64,000 nucleotides of DNA from Aeromonas sobria (GCF_000820145.1 NZ_CDBW01000004.1:1-64000); one strand, 5' to 3'. Positions 46,081 through 55,301 are shown, numbered from the stretch's first letter. Notes: generated from the letters alone by a model not told the origin. Made by a program: numbers and translations.

Positions 46081-47934
46081 CTAAACCCGGTATTTCGCCA
46101 CTGCCTTGTTCAATAGCTGAGCTTGCTCGTTAAGGCCCTGGCTGGATCTGGCGTTCTCCTCCGCCATGGTGCTCGACTCCTGGGCGATGTCGCGGATGTT
46201 GTTGACGTTGCGGTTCACCTCGTTGGCCACCAGACTCTGCTGTTCGATGGCTGCCGCTATCTGGGTGCTCATGTCCATGATCAGGGTGACATCCTGGGTG
46301 ATCTGCCCCAGCAGCGCCCCTGCGGTGCTGGCCTGCTCCGCGCTGCGGCTGCCCTGCTCACGACAAGTCGCCATTACCTCGACGATACTGCCGGTCTGTT
46401 TTTGCAGGGAACTGATGATACCGGCAATCTCCTGAGTCGATTTCTGGGTACGAATCGCCAGGCTGCGCACCTCGTCCGCCACCACCGCAAAGCCGCGCCC
46501 CTGATCCCCCGCCCGTGCGGCCTCGATGGCGGCATTGAGCGCCAGCAAGTTGGTCTGCTCGGCAATACCGCGGATCACATCAAGCACAGAGCCGATGGTC
46601 TCGCTCTCTTTTTGTAGCTGTCCCACCTCTCGAGACGAGATCTCCAGATTGCCCGCCAGCGAGCGGATCTGACTGACGGTGCTCTCAACCGCAGTGCGTC
46701 CCTCCTGCGCCTTGTTGTTGGTGGCCTGGGCATTGTTGGCCGCCTGTTCGGTGTTGCGGGCGATCTCCTCGATGGTGGATCCCATCTCGGTGGAAGCGGT
46801 CGCCACCATGTCGGTCTCCTGCAACTGGCGCGCCGCCCCCTCGCTGGTGCGTTTGACGTTGGCCGAGAGGTGGTCCGCCGCTTCCGTCAGGGTGTGCACG
46901 CTCTGTTTCACATCGCCGATCAGGTTGCGGAACCCGCCCAGCATCACGTCAAGATTGCCCGCCAGTTGCGCCATCTCGTCGGTTCCCTGCAGCTCGATCT
47001 TGAGACACAAATCATTATCCTGGCGGATGCGGTTGACCGTATCGTTCACCCGGGTAATGGGGCGGTCGATGCTGCGACCCAGCAATACGCTCATGGTGCC
47101 GATCAGCACTATGATGATGCCGCCGCAGACCAGCATCAGCAGATTCAGACGCGCGGTCTGTTGCTCCAGCTGGTCGGCGATATGCCGGTCGACCGCAACA
47201 AATCCCTGTTCGGTCTGATGTACCAGTTCGCGCATCTGGTTGCGCAGCCCTTCATCGTCTTTCAGGCCCAACACCTGCATCCCCTGCACCAGGGCAACAA
47301 AATCCTGCCGGTACTGCTTGCTGGCCTGCTCCAGCTTGCCGCGATCCGCCTCCGGTAGGGCTGTAAGGCTATCCTGAAAGCCCTTGTGCAACGTCTCGAA
47401 GCGATCCAGATACTGGATGTCGGAGCGCAGCATGAAATCTTTCTCCGCCCGTCTCAGCTGCAGCATGGTGATGAGCAGCCCCTGCTGATCCAGTTGCTTG
47501 AGCCCATTTTCTACCTCGTGCACTGCTGCCCGCAGCTTGCCATAGAGGCCATCTTCCGGCCCCAGCCCAATCTTTTGCTGCTGTGCCACCAAGTCGTTGA
47601 AGGCCTTGCCATAAGCCGTCATCTGCTGATCCAGCCGAACCAGCTCCACCTGCGCAGCTGCAAGGCTGTCATCGCTGCTCATGTTCTGATCCAGCTGATG
47701 AAAATCGGCCAGCCCCTGATTGAAACGTTCGGCAAAATCCATCTCCTTGCGGATCAGGAAATCCTTCTCGGCTCGCCGCAAATTGAGCATGGCGATCTCC
47801 AGCTGGTCCACATGGCGCTGGGCATCAGTCAGATGGCGCTTAACCTGACTGGAGTAAAGAAACAGGCCGCTCAGCACCATCATGGCGACAGCAACCAGCA
47901 CGGTATTCAGGATCAACTTATGACGGATCAGCAC
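46081..47934 (-). CDS. methyl-accepting chemotaxis protein with HBM-type sensor
   Basis: This chemoreceptor (617 residues from GTG 47934) has a membrane helix at about 9-28, a helical periplasmic sensor of about 240 residues with two copies of the motif LRRAEKDF (one per four-helix module), a second helix, HAMP, and the cytoplasmic tip [20 protein letters not shown]. The duplicated LRRAEKDF is the mark of helical bimodular (HBM) sensors such as P. putida McpS, which binds TCA-cycle acids; the ligand here is inferred at best. GAGG lies 6 bases before GTG 47934; another GTG 12 bases earlier is possible. Confidence 0.92.
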   Translation of the reverse strand: MLIRHKLILNTVLVAVAMMVLSGLFLYSSQVKRHLTDAQRHVDQLEIAMLNLRRAEKDFLIRKEMDFAERFNQGLADFHQLDQNMSSDDSLAAAQVELVRLDQQMTAYGKAFNDLVAQQQKIGLGPEDGLYGKLRAAVHEVENGLKQLDQQGLLITMLQLRRAEKDFMLRSDIQYLDRFETLHKGFQDSLTALPEADRGKLEQASKQYRQDFVALVQGMQVLGLKDDEGLRNQMRELVHQTEQGFVAVDRHIADQLEQQTARLNLLMLVCGGIIIVLIGTMSVLLGRSIDRPITRVNDTVNRIRQDNDLCLKIELQGTDEMAQLAGNLDVMLGGFRNLIGDVKQSVHTLTEAADHLSANVKRTSEGAARQLQETDMVATASTEMGSTIEEIARNTEQAANNAQATNNKAQEGRTAVESTVSQIRSLAGNLEISSREVGQLQKESETIGSVLDVIRGIAEQTNLLALNAAIEAARAGDQGRGFAVVADEVRSLAIRTQKSTQEIAGIISSLQKQTGSIVEVMATCREQGSRSAEQASTAGALLGQITQDVTLIMDMSTQIAAAIEQQSLVANEVNRNVNNIRDIAQESSTMAEENARSSQGLNEQAQLLNKAVAKYRV

Positions 47935-48018
47935 GGTGGACCTCACACAGACAAAGGATGAACTGCATTGAGCTTAAGCAGAAAAGCCGCGGCGGGTTGC
48001 CTGTACAAGGAATATTCA

Positions 48019-48046
48019 TTGAAATGCCCCCCCCACTCCTTATACT
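48019..48046 (+). promoter_or_regulatory. probable rraA promoter with a C8 tract in its spacer
   Basis: TTGAAA (48019-48024) and TATACT (48041-48046) have a 16-base spacer that contains eight consecutive C (48027-48034). rraA starts 35 bases downstream. Confidence 0.65.
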
Positions 48047-48080
48047 GGTTGCACCTGTTTCCAGCCGTGGATTTGACACT

Positions 48081-48566
48081 ATGGAATACAATACTTCTGA
48101 ACTGTGCGACATCTATCAGGACATGGTGGATGTGCTTGAGCCCATGCTCTGCTCCTTCGGTGGCCGCTCCTCTTTCGGCGGCGTCATCACCACCGTCAAA
48201 TGCTTCGAATCAAATGGCCTGATCCGTGAACTCGTTAAAGAGAACGGGGTCGGTCGCATATTACTGATCGACGGCGGTGGCTCCATGCGCCGCGCCTTGA
48301 TCGACAGCGACATCGCCACCACAGCAGCGGAGAACGATTGGGAAGGGATCGTCTGCTACGGCTGCGTCCGCGAAGTCGATATTCTGGAAGATCTGGATAT
48401 CGGCATTCAGGCACTGGCAGCCATTCCGGTCGGAGCCGACAGCAAGGATGTGGGGGAGACCGATCTGCCGGTCAACTTCGGTGGCGTGACCTTCCTGCCC
48501 GATGACCACCTCTATGCCGATACCACAGGGGTGATCCTCTCCCCCGAGGCACTCGATATCGAGTAA
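48081..48566 (+). CDS. rraA: ribonuclease E activity regulator RraA
   Basis: RraA is a trimeric ring protein that binds the C-terminal scaffold of RNase E and reduces its activity. The 161-residue product starts [14 protein letters not shown] and has the conserved [36 protein letters not shown] and [20 protein letters not shown]. Length equals E. coli RraA (161). The longer open frame upstream is not used: the family start is at 48081. A terminator follows at 48585. Confidence 0.97.
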   Translation: MEYNTSELCDIYQDMVDVLEPMLCSFGGRSSFGGVITTVKCFESNGLIRELVKENGVGRILLIDGGGSMRRALIDSDIATTAAENDWEGIVCYGCVREVDILEDLDIGIQALAAIPVGADSKDVGETDLPVNFGGVTFLPDDHLYADTTGVILSPEALDIE

Positions 48567-48584
48567 GCCACAGACAGAGTGACG

Positions 48585-48610
48585 ACGGGAGCCTTGGCTC
48601 CCGTTTTTTA
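48585..48610 (+). terminator. terminator of rraA
   Basis: ACGGGAGCC, TT and GGCTCCCGT form a 9-bp stem followed by TTTTT, 18 bases past the rraA stop. Confidence 0.92.
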
Positions 48611-48635
48611 TACCTGTAACTTGCTGAAAAATGAC

Positions 48636-48745
48636 AAAAAAAGAGGGCCAGATAAACTGGCCCTTAACTGGAAGCAATGTGAGCAATGTCGTGCCTTCAC
48701 AAGAAGTCCATCACGTTGGAACGAATGAAGTCTTTCCCGGAAAAC
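48636..48745 (-). ncRNA. ryhB: RyhB-type iron-responsive small RNA
   Basis: On the minus strand, bases 48694-48667 read GCACGACATTGCTCACATTG followed by CTTCCAGT, identical to the conserved core of E. coli RyhB, the segment that pairs with sodB and other iron-use mRNAs. It is followed by an intrinsic terminator, AGGGCCAG/CTGGCCCT with loop and seven T (48636-48664), which would also provide an Hfq-binding tail. A sigma-70 promoter overlapped by a Fur box lies upstream (48752-48780), giving a predicted RNA of about 110 nt. In E. coli RyhB is made under iron starvation and shuts down iron-containing proteins. The exact 5' end is estimated. Confidence 0.92.
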
Positions 48746-48751
48746 AAGTTA

Positions 48752-48780
48752 ACAATAATCATTCTCATTTAAATGAGCAA
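48752..48780 (-). promoter_or_regulatory. ryhB promoter with Fur box
   Basis: On the minus strand TTGCTC and TATTGT are 17 bases apart. Overlapping them is TGAGAATGATTATTG, matching the 7-1-7 Fur consensus TGATAATNATTATCA at 11 of 14 positions. Repression by Fur with iron is therefore expected. Confidence 0.85.
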
Positions 48781-48800
48781 GCGCTATTTGCAGAAAGTGC

Positions 48801-48831
48801 AAAAAAATTGACCACCGTGAAGGGTGGTCAA
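48801..48831 (-). terminator. terminator of yhhQ
   Basis: On the minus strand TTGACCACC and GGTGGTCAA pair around a 6-base loop and run into seven T, 6 bases past the yhhQ stop. It isolates the ryhB promoter from yhhQ read-through. Confidence 0.92.
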
Positions 48832-48836
48832 TCTCA

Positions 48837-49511
48837 TCAGGCTTGTCGGGTGGCCGTTTGCAGGCTGGATAATCCGGCCTCGCCCACCAATTTCCGGCTG
48901 AGGTAACGCAGCAAGACGCCGTAGAGCGGCACGAACAAACCAAGGCTGATCAGCAACTTGAATACGTAATCGACGGTTGCGATCTCGACCCAGTGCTCTG
49001 CCATGAAAGGATCTGTGGTGCGCCAGAAGGCCACGCTGAAGAAGGCGATGGTATCGACCAGATTACCGAACAGGGTGGAAGCCGCTGGGGCAACCCACCA
49101 GGCTTTCATCAGTCGCAGTCGGTTGAACACCACCACGTCCATAAACTGACCCACCAGATAGGCCATAAAGCTGGCCAGCGCGATACGCGCCACAAACAGG
49201 TTGAACTCGGCCAGATTACCCATGCCCTGATAACTGCCCTCGAAGAACAGCACGGAGAGTCCATAGGAGACCACCAGCGCCGGCAGCATCACGGTCTGGA
49301 TAATCTTGCGCGCCAGACCGGCACCGAAGATCCGCACCGTCAGGTCAGTGGCCAGGAAGATAAACGGGAAGCTGAATGCACCCCAGGTGGTATGGAAGCC
49401 AAATACGGTGATCGGCAGCTGCACCAGATAGTTGCTGCTGGCAATGATCAGGATGTGGAACAACGACAGGCGAACAAGCGCCGTTTGGTACTGCGCAGGG
49501 GTCAGATTCAT
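48837..49511 (-). CDS. yhhQ: queuosine precursor transporter, YhhQ type
   Basis: YhhQ is an inner-membrane carrier that salvages 7-cyano-7-deazaguanine (preQ0) or preQ1 for queuosine in tRNA. The 224-residue product has about six hydrophobic helices and the family segments TTWGAFSFPFIFLATDLTVRIFG and ASFMAYLVGQFMDVVVFNRL, plus GNLVDTIAFFSVAFW. The start MNLTPAQYQTAL at 49511 has AAGG 7 bases upstream; the longer frame begins 28 codons earlier without support. A promoter lies about 75 bases upstream; I found no convincing preQ1 riboswitch. Confidence 0.93.
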   Translation of the reverse strand: MNLTPAQYQTALVRLSLFHILIIASSNYLVQLPITVFGFHTTWGAFSFPFIFLATDLTVRIFGAGLARKIIQTVMLPALVVSYGLSVLFFEGSYQGMGNLAEFNLFVARIALASFMAYLVGQFMDVVVFNRLRLMKAWWVAPAASTLFGNLVDTIAFFSVAFWRTTDPFMAEHWVEIATVDYVFKLLISLGLFVPLYGVLLRYLSRKLVGEAGLSSLQTATRQA

Positions 49512-49581
49512 CTTGTGACCTTTTTGGTTAATGGGGTTAGGGAACCCATACCGCCACCATTGGCGATAATCGAGGGGCGAG

Positions 49582-49609
49582 ATTATACGCCCCAAAACCG
49601 ATAGTTCAA
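49582..49609 (-). promoter_or_regulatory. yhhQ promoter with an inverted repeat around the -10
   Basis: On the minus strand TTGAAC and TATAAT (perfect -10) have a 16-base spacer. GGGGCG and CGCCCC flank the -10, making GGGGCGTATAATCTCGCCCC, which could be an operator or a start-site hairpin. Confidence 0.7.
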
Positions 49610-49670
49610 TCTTTATGCGATTGCGCTCGCCCGGATTGGCCAGTAGCAGAGCAGGCCTTGCGGGCGATAA

Positions 49671-49958
49671 TTAGCCCTTGTGTTGCCTGGCGAGCCAGAG
49701 CAGCACCTCCCGATCCGCCGGGCGCACCGCCTCCAGCCAGCAACCGCTATAATGTTCATACTCCAGCCTGAACTGACTCCCTTCAAACTCCAGCAGCCAG
49801 CTGTGGCGGTCCGCCCCCACATCCTGTTCGAGCGGCTGTAGCTCCCACTCTCGCAGCAAGGCCTGCGCCAACACCGGAAACGTGTCCCAGTCAAGCGCCG
49901 GGCAATCCAGCGTCACCACGCCAGCTTCGCTATCTATCTGTTTGATCTGCCAACTCAT
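49671..49958 (-). CDS. small conserved hypothetical protein (possibly DUF3630)
   Basis: A 95-residue soluble acidic protein, MSWQIKQIDSEAGVVTLDCP to LLWLARQHKG, containing WLLEFEGSQFRLEYEHYSG. I believe this is the DUF3630 type seen in Vibrio and Aeromonas, but that is from memory. It starts 10 bases after the selO stop, so it is probably co-transcribed with selO. An open frame extends further upstream over selO, but the first plausible start outside it is 49958. Function unknown. Confidence 0.72.
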   Translation of the reverse strand: MSWQIKQIDSEAGVVTLDCPALDWDTFPVLAQALLREWELQPLEQDVGADRHSWLLEFEGSQFRLEYEHYSGCWLEAVRPADREVLLWLARQHKG

Positions 49959-49968
49959 TCCCAGTCTC

Positions 49969-51396
49969 TCAGCTGCTGCAGGAGAGCTCACCACCGCAAT
50001 ACCATGCCGGAGCCGGGGTGGCGAGATCCTCATATTCGGATTGTTCATCATAGGGACGCTGCAGGGCGGTGAACAGCCGCTCGAACGGCTGCATATCCCC
50101 GGCGTCGGCGGCATCGATCACCTGCTGGGCCAGCGCATTGCGCAGCACATACTTGGGATTGATGGCATCCATCTGCACCTTGCGCACGGCATCTTCGCTT
50201 CCTTCGCGCGCCAGCCGCGCCCGATAGCATTCCAGCCACTCCTGCCAAACGCGCGGATCAGGCAACAGGGCCAGCAGAGACGCGGGCCAGGCCCCCTCTT
50301 GCGCTACCTCACCGAGACGGCGCAGGAACAGGTGGTAATCCACCTTGTGAGCAGCAAGCAGCCGGAACAGCTCGCGGAACATCGCCGGGTCATCCTCCTG
50401 CCACACCGCCAGCCCGAGTTTGGCCCGCATCAGTTCGGAGTAGTGCAGCATCAGTTGCTGCTCGTACTGGGCCAGCGCTTCAGCCAGCGCGTCACCATCC
50501 ACATGCCCTGCCAGTGCCTGCGCCAGCTTTTGCAGATTCCAGTAACCGACCGCTGGCTGCTGATCTAGCGCGTAGCGCCCTGCCGGATCCGAGTGGTTGC
50601 AGACAAAATCAGGCTCGTAGGCATCGATAAAGCCGTAGGGGCCGTAATCCAGGGTCAAGCCGAGCAGCGACATGTTGTCGGTGTTCATCACCCCGTGACA
50701 GAAGCCCGCCGCCTGCCATTTGGCAATCAGCCGTGCGGTGCGGCGCACCACCTCGGCAAACAGCTCGGCGCCATTCTCCAGCTCGGTGAAGTGGTGGCGC
50801 AGCAGATAGTCGATGAGCGGCGGGATCTTCTCCCCCTGCCCGCTCCAGGCGAAGTACTCGATATGGCCGAAGCGCAGATGGCTGGGGGCGGTACGCAGCA
50901 CGGTCGCGCCCATCTCGAGCTGTTCGCGGTAGACAGGCTCACTGCTGCCCACCAGCACCAACGCCCGGGTGGTGGAGATGCCGAGGGCATGGAGCGCTTC
51001 GGAGGCGAGATACTCACGAATACTGGAGCGCAGCACGGCACGGCCGTCGCCAAAACGGGAGAACGGTGTTTTACCCGCCCCCTTCAGATGCAGATCCCAG
51101 CGCTGGCCATCCGGCGCCAGCTGCTCCCCCAACAACAGCGCCCGACCATCCCCGAGCCGGGGGCTGTAACCCCCGAACTGATGGCCGGCATAGACCTGCG
51201 CCACCGGCTGCATGCCGGGCAGTAATTTTCCCTCGCCACAACAGGCGATCCAGTCAGCCTCGCTGACGCCTCCCAGCCCCAACTCATCCAGCAAAGCCCG
51301 GTTGAGATGAAGCAACCGGGGTTGCTGCAGCGGCTGGGGGGCCACGGACTCACAGGCCCAGGGCAACTCGGTCGCAAAAGTGTTGATCAGCTTCAT
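49969..51396 (-). CDS. selO: protein adenylyltransferase SelO (YdiU)
   Basis: SelO is a pseudokinase that binds ATP in a flipped orientation and AMPylates Ser, Thr or Tyr of targets, linked to redox stress. The product (475 residues from ATG 51396) has QVYAGHQFGGYSPRLGDGRA, HLKGAGKTPFSRFGDGRAVL, the HGVMNTDNMSLLGLTLDYGP catalytic region and GFIDAYEPDF. It ends GGELSCSS, with Cys in the position that is selenocysteine in animal SelO. The start is the family start MKLINTFATEL; a longer frame adds 12 residues. Confidence 0.95.
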   Translation of the reverse strand: MKLINTFATELPWACESVAPQPLQQPRLLHLNRALLDELGLGGVSEADWIACCGEGKLLPGMQPVAQVYAGHQFGGYSPRLGDGRALLLGEQLAPDGQRWDLHLKGAGKTPFSRFGDGRAVLRSSIREYLASEALHALGISTTRALVLVGSSEPVYREQLEMGATVLRTAPSHLRFGHIEYFAWSGQGEKIPPLIDYLLRHHFTELENGAELFAEVVRRTARLIAKWQAAGFCHGVMNTDNMSLLGLTLDYGPYGFIDAYEPDFVCNHSDPAGRYALDQQPAVGYWNLQKLAQALAGHVDGDALAEALAQYEQQLMLHYSELMRAKLGLAVWQEDDPAMFRELFRLLAAHKVDYHLFLRRLGEVAQEGAWPASLLALLPDPRVWQEWLECYRARLAREGSEDAVRKVQMDAINPKYVLRNALAQQVIDAADAGDMQPFERLFTALQRPYDEQSEYEDLATPAPAWYCGGELSCSS

Positions 51397-51501
51397 GGTT
51401 GTGCCATTCGTCCCTGCGTATGCTCGTGTCACTCTTTATACTGCCGTCAGCCATGCTTGCGCTAACTGGCAACCATCATTTTTCAATTCAAGGAGAAGAA
51501 G

Positions 51502-51804
51502 ATGCAAAAATGGGTATATGCCCTGCCCTTGCTGGCACTGGCGTGGGGTCATCAGGCCAAGGCTGCGGATATCGAGGCCGGCAAAGCCAAGGCAGCGGTC
51601 TGTGCCGCCTGTCACGGCGTGGAAGGCAAGGCGATGATCCCCAACTATCCCCATCTGGCGGGTCAGAATGCCGCCTATCTGGTGAAACAGTTGAAAGCCT
51701 TCAAGGATGGCACCCGCAAAGAGCCCTTGATGGACCCCTTCATGGCACCGCTCACCGATGCGGATATCGACAATCTGGCGGCCTTCTACGCCAGCCTGAA
51801 ATAA
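51502..51804 (+). CDS. periplasmic class I cytochrome c (c553/c5-like)
   Basis: A 100-residue monohaem cytochrome c with a signal peptide ([21 protein letters not shown]) and haem motif CAACH at Cys34, Cys37 and His38; the distal ligand is probably the Met in [20 protein letters not shown]. It resembles the small electron carriers that feed terminal oxidases or reductases. AAGGAGAAGAAG precedes the ATG. It stands alone between selO (divergent) and recQ (convergent), so its partner is not indicated by context. Confidence 0.92.
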   Translation: MQKWVYALPLLALAWGHQAKAADIEAGKAKAAVCAACHGVEGKAMIPNYPHLAGQNAAYLVKQLKAFKDGTRKEPLMDPFMAPLTDADIDNLAAFYASLK

Positions 51805-51847
51805 CCTCGCGTCTGACCCTCAGTTCTTCCGAGCCGCGCTTATCAGT

Positions 51848-51872
51848 GGTCGATTAGGCTACCTAATCGACC
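51848..51872. terminator. hairpin between cytochrome c gene and recQ
   Basis: GGTCGATTAGG and CCTAATCGACC form a perfect 11-bp stem around CTA, directly after the recQ stop. No clear T run on either strand. Confidence 0.6.
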
Positions 51873-53708
51873 CTAGCGCCGACAGTAGTCGATGATAAGG
51901 TCCATAAAGGCTTCGCCGAAGCGCTCCAGTTTACGGTGACCGACGCCGTTGATAGCCAGCATCTCGTCTTCGGTCATCGGCATCAGCTGAGCCATCTCCA
52001 CCAGGGTCGCATCGTTGAATACCACGTAGGGCGGCACCTCTTCGTCTTCGGCAATCTGCTTGCGCAGGCCGCGCAGCTCCTTGAACAACCGCTTGTCGTA
52101 GTTGGCATTGTCGAGCAGGCCGTTGCGCTTCTCCTTGCGGCTGGAGATGGGCTGCAAGCGGGGCACCGCCAACTCCAGCTTAACCTCGCCACGCAGCACG
52201 GGGCGGGCCGCTTCGGTCAGCTGCAGCACCAGATTGCGGGTGATGTTCTGGGTCAGCAGCCCCTTGTGGATCAGCTGGCGGATCACGCTCATCCAGTATT
52301 CGTGGCTCTGATCCTTGCCGATGCCATAGGTCGAGAGCTTGTCGTGGCCGTGATCCTTGATGCGCTGGTTGAGCGAGCCGCGCAGCACCTCCACCACATA
52401 GCCCACTCCGAAATTCTGCCCCACCCGCCAGACGCAGGAGAGCGCCTTCTGGGCATCTTCAGTGCCGTCATAGCTCTTGGGCGGATCGAGACAGATATCA
52501 CAGTTGCCACACGGCTTGTCGTTGTACTCACCGAAGTAGTTGAGCAGCACCTGACGGCGGCAGGTCTGCGCCTCGGCAAAGGCCGCCATCACGTTGAGCT
52601 TGTACTGCTCCACCTGCAACTGCTGGGGATTCTCGATGTTGTCGAGCAAACGGCGTACCCGGCCGATGTCGGCAGGATCGTAGAGCAGCAGCGCCTCGGC
52701 GGGGGTGCCATCGCGCCCAGCACGACCGGTCTCCTGATAGTAGGATTCGATGTTCTTGGGGATGTCGTAGTGCACCACGAAGCGCACGTTGGGCTTGTCG
52801 ATGCCCATGCCGAACGCCACCGTCGCCACCACGATCTCGACATCATCCTTGAGGAAGGCATCCTGGGTCTGCTGGCGCTGCTCGAGCGGCAGCCCTGCAT
52901 GATAGGGCGCCGCCTTGCAGCCGTGGCGGGATAACCGCTCGGCTACCTCCTCCACCCGATTGCGACTGGAGCAGTAAACGATGCCGCAGTTGCCCTTCTG
53001 GCTCTGCACGTAACGCAACAGCTGCTCGGCCGCCTTGAACTTCTCCACCAGGCTGTAGCGGATATTGGGGCGATCGAAGCTGGCGGTGTGGATGAAGGGA
53101 TCGTTCAGCTCGAGGCGGTGCAGCATGTCGCTGCGGGTCGCCTCGTCGGCGGTGGCGGTGAGCGCTACCACCGGCACCTGCGGGAACCACTGCTTGAGCC
53201 GCCCCAGCGCCGCATACTCAGGCCGGAAATCGTGGCCCCACTGGGAGACGCAATGCGCCTCGTCGATGGCGAACAGCCCGAGCGGCAGCTCGGCCAGCCG
53301 GTCCATAAACTCGTGCTGCAACAGTCGCTCGGGGGAGACATAAACCAGCTTGATCTCGCCGCGGCGCATGGCGGCGAAGTTCTGGATCATCTCCTCCCGG
53401 CTCAGGGCCGAGTTGATGTAAACCGCCGCCACACCGTTGGCGCGCAGGCTATCGACCTGATCCTTCATCAGGGAGATCAGCGGAGAGACCACCACCCCGA
53501 GCCCGGGCCGCAGCAGCGCCGGGATCTGGAAGCAGAGCGACTTGCCACCACCGGTCGGCTTGAGCACCATGGCATCACGCCCCGCAACTATCTGCTCGAT
53601 GATCTCCAGCTGGCCCGGCCGAAATTGCTGGTAGCCGAATACCGCCTGCAGCAGGGCAAGCGGGCTCTCTGGCTGAGAATCTTGCAGGATTTCGGCAATC
53701 GCGGTCAT
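51873..53708 (-). CDS. recQ: ATP-dependent DNA helicase RecQ
   Basis: RecQ unwinds DNA 3' to 5' in recombination and fork repair. The 611-residue protein has Walker [16 protein letters not shown], the DEAH box and RecQ aromatic loop [44 protein letters not shown], an RQC domain with zinc cysteines ([19 protein letters not shown]) and a C-terminal HRDC domain (about 530-608). AAAGGAG lies 5 bases before the ATG. Length agrees with E. coli RecQ (609). Confidence 0.98.
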   Translation of the reverse strand: MTAIAEILQDSQPESPLALLQAVFGYQQFRPGQLEIIEQIVAGRDAMVLKPTGGGKSLCFQIPALLRPGLGVVVSPLISLMKDQVDSLRANGVAAVYINSALSREEMIQNFAAMRRGEIKLVYVSPERLLQHEFMDRLAELPLGLFAIDEAHCVSQWGHDFRPEYAALGRLKQWFPQVPVVALTATADEATRSDMLHRLELNDPFIHTASFDRPNIRYSLVEKFKAAEQLLRYVQSQKGNCGIVYCSSRNRVEEVAERLSRHGCKAAPYHAGLPLEQRQQTQDAFLKDDVEIVVATVAFGMGIDKPNVRFVVHYDIPKNIESYYQETGRAGRDGTPAEALLLYDPADIGRVRRLLDNIENPQQLQVEQYKLNVMAAFAEAQTCRRQVLLNYFGEYNDKPCGNCDICLDPPKSYDGTEDAQKALSCVWRVGQNFGVGYVVEVLRGSLNQRIKDHGHDKLSTYGIGKDQSHEYWMSVIRQLIHKGLLTQNITRNLVLQLTEAARPVLRGEVKLELAVPRLQPISSRKEKRNGLLDNANYDKRLFKELRGLRKQIAEDEEVPPYVVFNDATLVEMAQLMPMTEDEMLAINGVGHRKLERFGEAFMDLIIDYCRR

Positions 53709-53841
53709 GGGCTCTCCTTTGGGGTCGTCATTCTAAAGCAGCAGCCGCCCACAATAAACCTGCCATTGCGACTGTTAAGGAACTGTTGCAGACTGGCTGG
53801 AGTTTTTACTCGGCTTTGATGACAAGGATTGGGATCAGAGA

Positions 53842-54306
53842 ATGAAACAGATGCTCAAGAAGATGGCGCTCAGTGGCATTGCCAATCTGTTCGCAGAACG
53901 GATGCCGTTCAACAAACTGATTGGCATGCAGGTGACCCACTACGACTTCGACAAGGTGGAACTGCGCATCAAGATGGATGACAAACTGATCGGCAACCCT
54001 TTCCACAACATCCTGCACGGCGGCGTCACCGCCACGCTGCTGGATGTGGCGGGCGGCATGATAGTCGCCGCCTCCTGCATCGACGAGCTGGAGGAGTTCT
54101 CCCCCAGCTATCTCAAGGAGCGCTTCGCCCGCCTGGGCACCATAGATCTGCGAGTTGACTACCTACGCCCGGGGCGTGGCAACGAGTTTATCGCCACCGC
54201 CCACATCATCCGGGCTGGCAGCAAGGTCGCCGTCGCCCGGATGGAGCTGCACAACGAAGAGGGCACCCACATCGCCTTTGGTACCGGCACCTATCTGGTG
54301 GGTTGA
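53842..54306 (+). CDS. yigI: hotdog-fold thioesterase, YigI type
   Basis: A 154-residue PaaI-like hotdog thioesterase with the signature NILHGGVTATLLDVAGGMI and the second-half strand IDLRVDYLRPGRGNEFIATA. E. coli YigI (155 residues) is reported to act on medium- and long-chain acyl-CoA; the substrate here is inferred from that. It is divergent from recQ with a 133-base gap. Confidence 0.88.
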   Translation: MKQMLKKMALSGIANLFAERMPFNKLIGMQVTHYDFDKVELRIKMDDKLIGNPFHNILHGGVTATLLDVAGGMIVAASCIDELEEFSPSYLKERFARLGTIDLRVDYLRPGRGNEFIATAHIIRAGSKVAVARMELHNEEGTHIAFGTGTYLVG

Positions 54307-54429
54307 GCCAAGTTAGTGCATAAAAACCACGCTGCTAATCCACTTTTAATCATTAGATTCCTTACCCCCCTGGCCGAACAAGGTCCATACTCATAGTCGG
54401 GATTGTGTGCAGAGGGAGGATTGCAGGCG

Positions 54430-54957
54430 ATGAGTGCGAAACTGGCGATCAAACCATCCAGAACCTTGTTGACACAGCTCGAGTACATGCTCAACGAGGT
54501 GCAGACACCCGAGTGTCGCCACTGGTTGGAACAGGAGCTTGAGGGGTATTCTCTCTCCTCACCCCTGCCTTGGTATCGCATCGTCCCCTGTCGGCAACGC
54601 GGACATTTTTTGGATCTGAAAACGGGAAAATATTTGACCTGTCATATCAACAGTCAAACGCTATGCCAACGCGATATGGCCCAAATTCAGTTCATTTATG
54701 CCCGGGAACCCGCCGCCCACTATTTACTGCAACGCAATTCCGGCGTTGAACCCTGGCCAGAGCAACTGCTGGAAGATTATCAGGAGCAGTTGATCCCCGG
54801 CCATTTATGCCTGCAAGCCTGGCATGAGCCAGTGAGTTCATTACGTGCACAACTGATGGAGGGAATAGAACATTTCATTAGTGAGTACCCCAAGCACGCG
54901 GCCTTGCTGCCTCAACACAGTTTCAAGGCATTGCGGCATCAGCACTGGCATATTTGA
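54430..54957 (+). CDS. hypothetical protein with AbiTii-like N-terminal domain
   Basis: A 175-residue soluble protein. Residues about 8-60 resemble the AbiTii domain: an L-rich helix, then CRHWLEQELEGY (Trp32, Glu36, Gly39, Tyr40), a PLPWYR element (Pro47, Tyr49, Arg50) and a beta strand. AbiTii domains occur in proteins of phage-resistance islands, so a defence role is possible but not shown. The gene is more AT-rich than its neighbours (for example around 54600-54660), which hints at later acquisition. GGAGGA lies 9 bases before the ATG. A terminator follows about 100 bases downstream. Confidence 0.65.
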   Translation: MSAKLAIKPSRTLLTQLEYMLNEVQTPECRHWLEQELEGYSLSSPLPWYRIVPCRQRGHFLDLKTGKYLTCHINSQTLCQRDMAQIQFIYAREPAAHYLLQRNSGVEPWPEQLLEDYQEQLIPGHLCLQAWHEPVSSLRAQLMEGIEHFISEYPKHAALLPQHSFKALRHQHWHI

Positions 54958-55053
54958 GTAAGCGCCTGGCGCGCAAGGAGGGCACCATAGACAAGACCCA
55001 TAGCGAGATTGCCACAATCTAGAGTGCCGGAGTCAGGATCAGACTCCACCGAT
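54958..55053. other. noncoding stretch after the AbiTii-like gene
   Basis: I see no gene here. It leads to the terminator at 55054 and may be the 3' untranslated part of the preceding transcript. The whole gap to tRNA-Pro (54958-55496) is otherwise filled by that terminator and two short-unit tandem arrays. Confidence 0.4.
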
Positions 55054-55077
55054 GGGCCACCGAGCGGTGGCCCTTTT
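55054..55077 (+). terminator. terminator after the AbiTii-like gene
   Basis: GGGCCACCG, AG and CGGTGGCCC form a 9-bp stem followed by TTTT. Confidence 0.85.
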
Positions 55078-55231
55078 AATGTCCGCAGCAGCCCCACTAC
55101 CGACAGCTCCATGCACAATAAGTCCCCTCTGCTTATACCCAACCTTTACCCATCCTTTCCATATCTCACTGGCTTACCGCTTCTCTACCCCGCACTACCC
55201 AGAAAGAGTGGGCTGCCATCGCAAGCTGAAA

Positions 55232-55301
55232 CGGATAGCGGATAGCGGATAGCGGATAGCGGATAGCGGATAGCGGATAGCGGATAGCGGATAGCGGATA
55301 G
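55232..55301. repeat. tandem array of CGGATAG, ten copies
   Basis: Seventy bases consist of ten perfect head-to-tail copies of the 7-mer CGGATAG. It lies outside any supported gene. Perfect short arrays of this kind usually vary in copy number between strains. Confidence 0.97.

Noticed and set aside
49512..49581. preQ1 riboswitch before yhhQ
   Set aside because: The leader is GC-rich with simple hairpins and lacks the A-rich tail and loop pattern of preQ1 classes I know.
49959..50114. Longer N-terminus for the 95-residue protein after selO
   Set aside because: The extension overlaps selO in another frame, is Pro/Ser/Cys rich and matches nothing; 49958 is the sensible start.
54958..55077. 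A separate small RNA after the AbiTii-like gene
   Set aside because: A terminator and a few GGA motifs are present but no promoter or conserved core was visible, so it is treated as a 3' untranslated region.
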